From the NCBI GenBank assembly GCA_030684395.1, contig JAUXTT010000029.1, forward strand, positions 56,141 to 120,140: DNA of 64,000 nucleotides. The letters are read 5' to 3'. Positions 59,719-64,000 of the stretch are shown one piece after another. The notes under the pieces are model-generated. The model was not told where the DNA came from and did not search any database. It saw nothing but the letters and a program-made list of their open reading frames with translations. The DNA comes from Bacteroidota bacterium. Lineage in GTDB: Bacteria; Bacteroidota; Bacteroidia; B-17B0; Aurantibacillaceae. The first letter of the stretch is position 1; the number at the start of each line of letters is the position of its first letter. Both the position numbers and the translations under genes were made by a program.

Positions 59719-60012
59719 ATAAAGGATCGTTCTTCAATCATTAAAGATCAATCCCTTGTTATTAAAGAGTGATCCGCTTTCATTAAAGAGCGTTCCCGAT
59801 GTATTGAAGAGAGATCCCGATACACTAGAGATCGATCCGTTATCATTAAAGAACGATCCCCATGCATTGAAGAGTGATCCAGTGTCATTAAGGATCGATC
59901 CGCAATCATTAAAGAGCGTTCCCGATGCACCAGAGATCGATCCGTGATCATTAAAGATCGATCCCGATGCATTGAAGAGTGATCCCGAATCATTAAAGAG
60001 CGATCCCGGGAT
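59719..60012. repeat. 21-bp minisatellite (13 clear units plus one degenerate unit)
   Basis: Thirteen contiguous 21-base units from 59740 to 60012, consensus ATTAAAGAGCGATCCCGATGC, preceded by a degenerate unit at 59719-59739. Units 10-13 repeat units 5-8 at a spacing of 105 bases, so there is a higher-order period of five units. Most units contain GATC. Because 21 is a multiple of three, frames on both strands stay open as 7-residue repeats; I do not take these as genes without other support. Confidence 0.92.
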
Positions 60013-60027
60013 TCTTCTCACTGTTAA

Positions 60028-60228
60028 AGAATTGATGAGTACGAAGTAAAAGAAGGAACTGGCGATATGCGCGCTTACCAAGATATGCTTTATGGATTGG
60101 CAAAAGAAGATAATGTAAAAAAGGATGCAATTAAAAATGCATTGCTTAAGTATTGTAAATTGGATACTTTAGCGATGGTTATTTTTATGAACATTGGAAT
60201 AGGACTTGACATTAATAAAAAGGTTTAA
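60028..60228 (+). pseudogene. C-terminal remnant of a DUF2779 protein
   Basis: In frame from 60028 to a TAA at 60226-60228: RIDEYEVKEGTGDMRAYQDM, continuing to ALLKYCKLDTLAMVIFMNIG. The end matches the C-terminus of DUF2779 proteins, where GTGD/AAxAY and LLxYCxxDTLAMV are typical. Only about 65 residues remain of a family of roughly 500-700; an in-frame stop lies just before (60025-60027) and the minisatellite lies upstream. It is a truncated gene. Confidence 0.7.
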
Positions 60229-60251
60229 TATATTTAAGTAAAATCTTAATT

Positions 60252-60812
60252 ATGATAACAATTAAACACCAATTATCACCCTCTAATTTATATTTTCCCC
60301 ATTGGGAAGTGAAACATTTATTTGTAGGAACATTTAATCCTACTGATGGGAAACCTGTAAAATACTACTATGGTAGGAAATCCAATATGACATGGAAATT
60401 AGTATCAAATATTTTTGAAATGGATTTTAATCAATTAAGCCCAAACTTTATAGATGGCTTGATTAAATATAAAATCGCATGTGTTGATTTGATTAATGCC
60501 GTAGTAATAGGTAAAGATCTAAAAAATAAAGTAACCGGTGAGGGCTACAAAGACTCTGCAATAATAAATAAAAAAGTAAAGAGAGGTTACAACACTAAAA
60601 GAATATTGGAATTGATTAGTGATAATCCTGGAATTAAGGTGTATTCTACTTGGGGTAAAGGATCAAATTTAAAAGAATGGAAAAATGAATGTGGCAAAAT
60701 ACCAAATTTAAATAGTCTGCTTTCTCCAAGTATGGCTGCTAGGGTTCCAAAAGGAGAAGAAAAATTCCAATATGTTTTAAAAAATTGGAGATATAATATC
60801 ACTATCAAGTGA
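60252..60812 (+). CDS. Uracil-DNA-glycosylase-superfamily-like protein
   Basis: 186 residues. LFVGTFNPTDGKPVKYYYGRKSN near 28-50 and LLSPSMAARV near 157-166 are placed like motif 1 (GxxPG...) and motif 2 (LPSxSxAN) of UDG-superfamily enzymes, and NMTWKLVSNIF fits the N-x-FW region. The catalytic identity is not certain. It may be a base-excision or related protein. The gene is clearly more AT-rich than its neighbours, sits between two gene remnants, and its last 8 bases overlap a barrel-gene remnant on the other strand, so it may have been acquired. Confidence 0.6.
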   Translation: MITIKHQLSPSNLYFPHWEVKHLFVGTFNPTDGKPVKYYYGRKSNMTWKLVSNIFEMDFNQLSPNFIDGLIKYKIACVDLINAVVIGKDLKNKVTGEGYKDSAIINKKVKRGYNTKRILELISDNPGIKVYSTWGKGSNLKEWKNECGKIPNLNSLLSPSMAARVPKGEEKFQYVLKNWRYNITIK

Positions 60813-60975
60813 GATTTTTCATGTTGCTTATTTTTTGTTTCACTGAGTCAGTCTCTATCCTTTGTTCAATCCCCATTTTCCCTAAACGGTAATTGATGTT
60901 TATGCGGAAGCGGTGGGTATCGTATTCGTCTTTATAATAAAAACTTTGATCATCTAATACCGACGATACAAAATA
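60805..60975 (-). pseudogene. C-terminal remnant of an outer-membrane beta-barrel protein
   Basis: Minus strand reading ends at a TGA (60805-60807): FVSSVLDDQSFYYKDEYDTH, then RFRININYRLGKMGIEQR and a short basic tail. The strand pattern with the RLGKM ending resembles the last strand of TonB-receptor-like barrel proteins of Bacteroidota. Upstream the frame is broken. Only about 55 residues remain. Confidence 0.5.
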
Positions 60976-61061
60976 TATAATCCAATAAATTGCCTGTTAC
61001 TTTGTTATACCGGCATTAATCATTTGTAATTACGACCGATGTTAATGTTGTGGGTAAATAA
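60976..61061. other. Degenerate stretch upstream of the barrel remnant
   Basis: Continuation of the decayed region, without an open frame or any recognisable signal. Confidence 0.4.
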
Positions 61062-61376
61062 TCACTCCAGATAAATTTGATGGTCTTTACATCGCCTGTG
61101 TATGTAAGATTTAAGGTGTTCAATAGCAGCTTCAAAATTTGCAGGTTCGAAGCCAAAACGTTTGTGTTCTTCCTGCTCCTTTTGTATAGCATTACAGGAT
61201 TGCAGAATATCGCTTATCATTTCCAAAAGCACCGTTTCTTTACTTTTATCGATTTCAAACTTTAATTCTATATTTTCATCTTGCAGGTGTTCACAATATT
61301 CTAGAAGCTCTTGCACTTCAGGCTCATCCAACAAATGATCTTTGTTTTTAAATATATTGCGGACTTGTTTTTTCAT
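61062..61376 (-). CDS. Small coiled-coil protein
   Basis: 104 residues, charged and helical, with a coiled-coil tendency at about 20-65 (VQELLEYCEHLQDENIELKF) and IHRRCKDHQIYLE at the end. No signal or membrane segment. Not recognised. It follows the SulP gene by 60 bases on the same strand and may be co-transcribed. Confidence 0.55.
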   Translation of the reverse strand: MKKQVRNIFKNKDHLLDEPEVQELLEYCEHLQDENIELKFEIDKSKETVLLEMISDILQSCNAIQKEQEEHKRFGFEPANFEAAIEHLKSYIHRRCKDHQIYLE

Positions 61377-61436
61377 TTTATTAAAACAATTTCACTTATC
61401 TATTTCGATAATTTATTAATTCAACTGAATAAATTC

Positions 61437-63593
61437 TCACACGATTCCATTTCTAAACATAGTGATGGTTTCCAATTTATAAACGAATGATAATAAACTA
61501 GCTGCCTTTCGGTTTTCGTAAAGGATGATCTTGGAATCGCCGTCTCCTTCAATAATTCTATCCTTGAGGTCGTTCTCTTCCAGGTAATCTATCATTTCTC
61601 TGCTAAAAATCTCAGCAGTCTTTTCTTTATTTCTTGAATAGATTGAATACATACTATTAAACTTTGGGCGATCACTAATACTTACCTGGTTCTTAAGCAC
61701 AAAATCAATAACAGCTACAAGTTTTGATTCTCTTTGCATCATGAATTTTGAAATTTTGCGATTCATCAAATCAACTCCTATAATATTGAGATCATACTCG
61801 AGCATATTAATCGCATCATAAGCCATACATTCATAATATTCAAACCTAACACCACCGTAAACACCGGTTACAAAAGCTGTGGTACGTCTTATATCTACAT
61901 GCTTAAATCCCTTAAATGTTCCAAAATAGTTAGTTGGAATCCACGAATCAAAAGAAAGAATAAATCGATTTTCTTCACAAAAAGTTTTCAATTTTTTTTG
62001 ATGTGTGCTTAATTGCACTTGTTCTCTTTTCCCCGAAGGTAATTTAACTCTCATCGAAACGGGATGATTCTTAATCGGGTGCAGTAATTCAAAATCCTTT
62101 AACACAAGTTCATGAGTATACTTCTCCTTAAACCGCTGGATATTGTCGATAAATGAACTATCAACTATTTTAACTTCAGAAAAGTCAATAATAATTTTTT
62201 TCCCTTCGGCACTACTTAGCACAGACTTAACCGGCAACCAATTTGTAAATACAGCTACTGGTTTAACATGAAGTACTACTGATTTTTCTTTATGCTCGAT
62301 AGTTATATTAGAGGAAAAAAGTTTTTTGAACTCGCCACTTCTAAAAAAATTGATGAGTATCTTCACTGCTATTCCAACCACAACGCCAACAAGCAAATCA
62401 GTTGCAATAGTTGTTATCAGAGTTGTTAAGAACACAATCAGGTGCTCGTTACTAACCTTAAATGCGTGAATAAATCCTGCGGGACTAGCCAATTTAGCAC
62501 CGACATATATTAAAATAGCCGATAAAGCTACTAACGGAATCAATTTAATGAGCGAAACAAATATGAGGACAAAAATCAGCAGAAATAATCCATGTGCAAA
62601 ACCTGAAATACGTGTAACTCCTTTATTATTGATGTTAGCCGAGCTTCTTGCCACCTCGCTAATCATAGGTACAGCACCAAATAAACCACATAATAAATTA
62701 CCCACACCTACAGCAATAATGTCGCGGTTATAGTTTGAGGTACGCTTGTAAGGATCCAATATATCCACCGCTTTAACTGTAAGAACCGATTCTATTGTGC
62801 CAATAATGGTCAGAAGAAACAGATACTTAAACGTAGTTGCTAGATTAGTCGAATGAAATATTCCGCTATTGAAAAGAAAATTAAACTCAAGTTTCCCGGG
62901 ATCAACAAGTGTGTTGTAAAAGGTGTATTTTGCACTAAAAAGATGAAAAACCTGCACGAATCCAATTGAAAACACAATAACAATTAAAAAAGACGGAATA
63001 GATTTGATAATGGGATTTTTTACCCTCGGCAATAAGAACAAAAGAAGTAAACATAGAATTCCCAGTAAAGTTATATGCCATTCAAAATGACTTAAACTTC
63101 TTGGTATTTCCATAATGAGATGCAGAGGTTCCATTCCTTTCAACTCAGATGAGCTGATACCCACAAGTAAATGAAACTGCTTAACCATAATAATAATACC
63201 GATTGCGGCCAACATTCCATGTACTATAGAGGAAGGAATAAAATCGGCCCAACGACCAACTTTTAAGAAGCCCAAAATTATCTGTAAAACACCAGCGACA
63301 GCAATAAGGGAAGCGGTTAATAAATATCCGGCTTGCGCATCACCTTTACCGTATTCCTCAACCGCACCTGCAATGATTACAATGAGACCGGCGGCAGGTC
63401 CTTTAATGGCAAGTTCGGAACCACTTAAAAAACTAATTACAACTCCTCCAATAATCGCCGTTAAAACCCCGGTTATAGGCGGGAAGCCACTTGCAGAAGC
63501 AACGCCCAAACAAAGAGGAAGTGCTATTAAAGAAACGATGAAGCCCGAAAGCACATCTTTTTTTATGTGTTTAAAGATGCCCTTTTTTTTCAT
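61437..63593 (-). CDS. SulP family anion transporter with STAS and a long C-terminal extension
   Basis: 718 residues. The membrane domain (about 1-410) starts KKDVLSGFIVSLIALPLCLG and holds GAVPMISEVARSSANINNKG, both SulP hallmarks. A STAS domain follows at about 430-520 (KKIIIDFSEVKIVDSSFIDN). Beyond it are about 190 further residues (EENRFILSFDSWIPTNYFGT; YDAINMLEYDLNIIGVDLMN) that I do not recognise. SulP proteins import sulfate, bicarbonate or other anions. The window has a thiosulfate locus, but it is 18 kb away. Confidence 0.85.
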   Translation of the reverse strand: MKKKGIFKHIKKDVLSGFIVSLIALPLCLGVASASGFPPITGVLTAIIGGVVISFLSGSELAIKGPAAGLIVIIAGAVEEYGKGDAQAGYLLTASLIAVAGVLQIILGFLKVGRWADFIPSSIVHGMLAAIGIIIMVKQFHLLVGISSSELKGMEPLHLIMEIPRSLSHFEWHITLLGILCLLLLFLLPRVKNPIIKSIPSFLIVIVFSIGFVQVFHLFSAKYTFYNTLVDPGKLEFNFLFNSGIFHSTNLATTFKYLFLLTIIGTIESVLTVKAVDILDPYKRTSNYNRDIIAVGVGNLLCGLFGAVPMISEVARSSANINNKGVTRISGFAHGLFLLIFVLIFVSLIKLIPLVALSAILIYVGAKLASPAGFIHAFKVSNEHLIVFLTTLITTIATDLLVGVVVGIAVKILINFFRSGEFKKLFSSNITIEHKEKSVVLHVKPVAVFTNWLPVKSVLSSAEGKKIIIDFSEVKIVDSSFIDNIQRFKEKYTHELVLKDFELLHPIKNHPVSMRVKLPSGKREQVQLSTHQKKLKTFCEENRFILSFDSWIPTNYFGTFKGFKHVDIRRTTAFVTGVYGGVRFEYYECMAYDAINMLEYDLNIIGVDLMNRKISKFMMQRESKLVAVIDFVLKNQVSISDRPKFNSMYSIYSRNKEKTAEIFSREMIDYLEENDLKDRIIEGDGDSKIILYENRKAASLLSFVYKLETITMFRNGIV

Positions 63594-63844
63594 CTAACTG
63601 CAAGGAATTTTTTATGAAGGTACATATTATTTATTGTTGCAAAAAAAAGTTTCGCCTATTGGTTGAGCTAGAGACAGAATGCTTTAAAAATAAAAAGTTT
63701 TAGGTTTCTCTAATTGATTTTAAAACTCCTAACAAACCACAAAGATTCTCTAAACGAAAAATCCCTGGCCATTTAGGAAGGGAGAGTTACAAGGTTGTTT
63801 CTCGTATCCGAAACCACCAAGCACAAGGAACTTCCATAAACGCA

Positions 63845-63874
63845 AAAAGCCTTAGATTTCTCCAAGGCTTTTCA
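63845..63874 (-). terminator. Terminator after the 5S rRNA
   Basis: Minus strand stem AAAGCCTT / AAGGCTTT with a GGAGAAATCT loop and TTTTTG after it. It closes the rRNA operon. Confidence 0.8.
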
Positions 63875-63886
63875 CTTTTTTAAAAC

Positions 63887-63993
63887 TGGCACCGACTTAC
63901 TCTCGCGGGATTTAGTCCGACTACCATTAGCTCTGACGGGCTTAACTACTCTGTTCGGAATGGGAAGAGGTGGGCCCCGTCGACATAGGCACC
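63887..63993 (-). rRNA. rrf: 5S ribosomal RNA
   Basis: The minus strand reads GGTGCCTATGTCGACGGGGC, then CCACCTCTTCCCATTCCGAA and CAGAGTAGTTAAGCCCGTCA, the conserved core of bacterial 5S rRNA, and ends GAGAGTAAGTCGGTGCC, which pairs with the start (GGTGCC/GGTGCC ends forming helix I with GGCACC). It is the 3' end of an rRNA operon read leftwards; 23S and 16S lie beyond 64000. Boundaries are within a few bases. Confidence 0.95.
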
Positions 63994-64000
63994 AAAAATC

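Noticed and set aside
59734..60081. Minus-strand 115-aa ORF with a hydrophobic start and SGSLFND heptads; plus-strand 63-aa ORF in the same array
   Set aside because: Both are produced by the 21-base period of the minisatellite, which keeps several frames open at once; the hydrophobic start is antisense to the DUF2779 remnant.

Overview
The window looks like a chromosome segment of a member of the Bacteroidota, most likely close to Flavobacteriia. The evidence is the fused lpxC/fabZ gene, T9SS type A and type B C-terminal sorting domains, an ExbB-ExbD-ExbD-TonB cluster with a proline-rich TonB, an exosortase F / PID-CTERM module, lipoproteins with a C-K-K start after the lipobox, and repeated promoter elements of the TAnnTTTG type. 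No phage, IS element, CRISPR array or tRNA was recognised. A 5S rRNA on the minus strand at the right edge marks the end of an rRNA operon whose 16S and 23S genes lie outside.

Layout. 1-2644 (minus): lipid A genes lpxD, lpxC/fabZ and the start of lpxA. 2864-5967 (minus): exbB-exbD-exbD-tonB, preceded by an exact 3 x 49-bp tandem repeat. 6518-12445: an MBL/beta-CASP hydrolase, a small DUF6341-like membrane protein divergent from a DUF6427-like protein, purQ, an S4 RNA-binding protein, and a GNAT gene coupled to a polytopic membrane protein. 12442-18365 (minus): a coupled surface-sugar operon with a Wzc-type tyrosine kinase, a CBS-DegT aminotransferase fusion, a NeuA-like cytidylyltransferase and a zinc-knuckle GSA-type aminotransferase. 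Divergent from it (18504-19761) is a compact XrtF sorting module: one 76-aa PID-CTERM substrate, the exosortase, and its partner membrane protein. 19800-26264: glyA, a PhnA-like protein, an LD-carboxypeptidase, asd, an OlsB/GlsB-like acyltransferase, ysxC and a Bax inhibitor-1 protein. 26446-30309: a secreted protein with 13 PKD-type repeats.

30414-40105: an MHS transporter, a SpoIIAA-like protein, secreted and lipoprotein genes, and a complete phosphorelay (hybrid kinase, Hpt, NtrC-like sigma-54 activator, single-domain receiver) next to three envelope protein genes. 40360-44639 (plus): a thiosulfate locus with two half-size YeeE/YedE transporters, a TsdA-like diheme cytochrome and a Tat-exported SoxB-like enzyme. 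44655-53471: an ion and amino-acid-modification island with ClC, DUF389, an unlisted 43-aa membrane peptide, a KamA-like radical SAM enzyme, a Crp/Fnr regulator, a 48-aa small ORF, an NhaP-type antiporter and a GNAT-nitrilase fusion. The same palindrome (core GACAATTGTC) precedes kamA, the Crp/Fnr gene and the GNAT-nitrilase gene, which suggests a small autoregulated regulon. This and the XrtF module are the strongest candidates for a distinct system here.

53521-64000: an AmpG-like transporter, a GH-like T9SS substrate, a Kelch-like lipoprotein, a lipoprotein hydrolase coupled to a small secreted protein, and then a decayed accessory patch (59709-61061) with a 21-bp minisatellite, a C-terminal remnant of a DUF2779 gene, a UDG-like gene and a remnant of an outer-membrane beta-barrel gene. 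A coiled-coil protein, a SulP transporter with a long C-terminal extension, and the 5S rRNA end the window. All calls are from reading sequence and remembered family motifs; no search was run.
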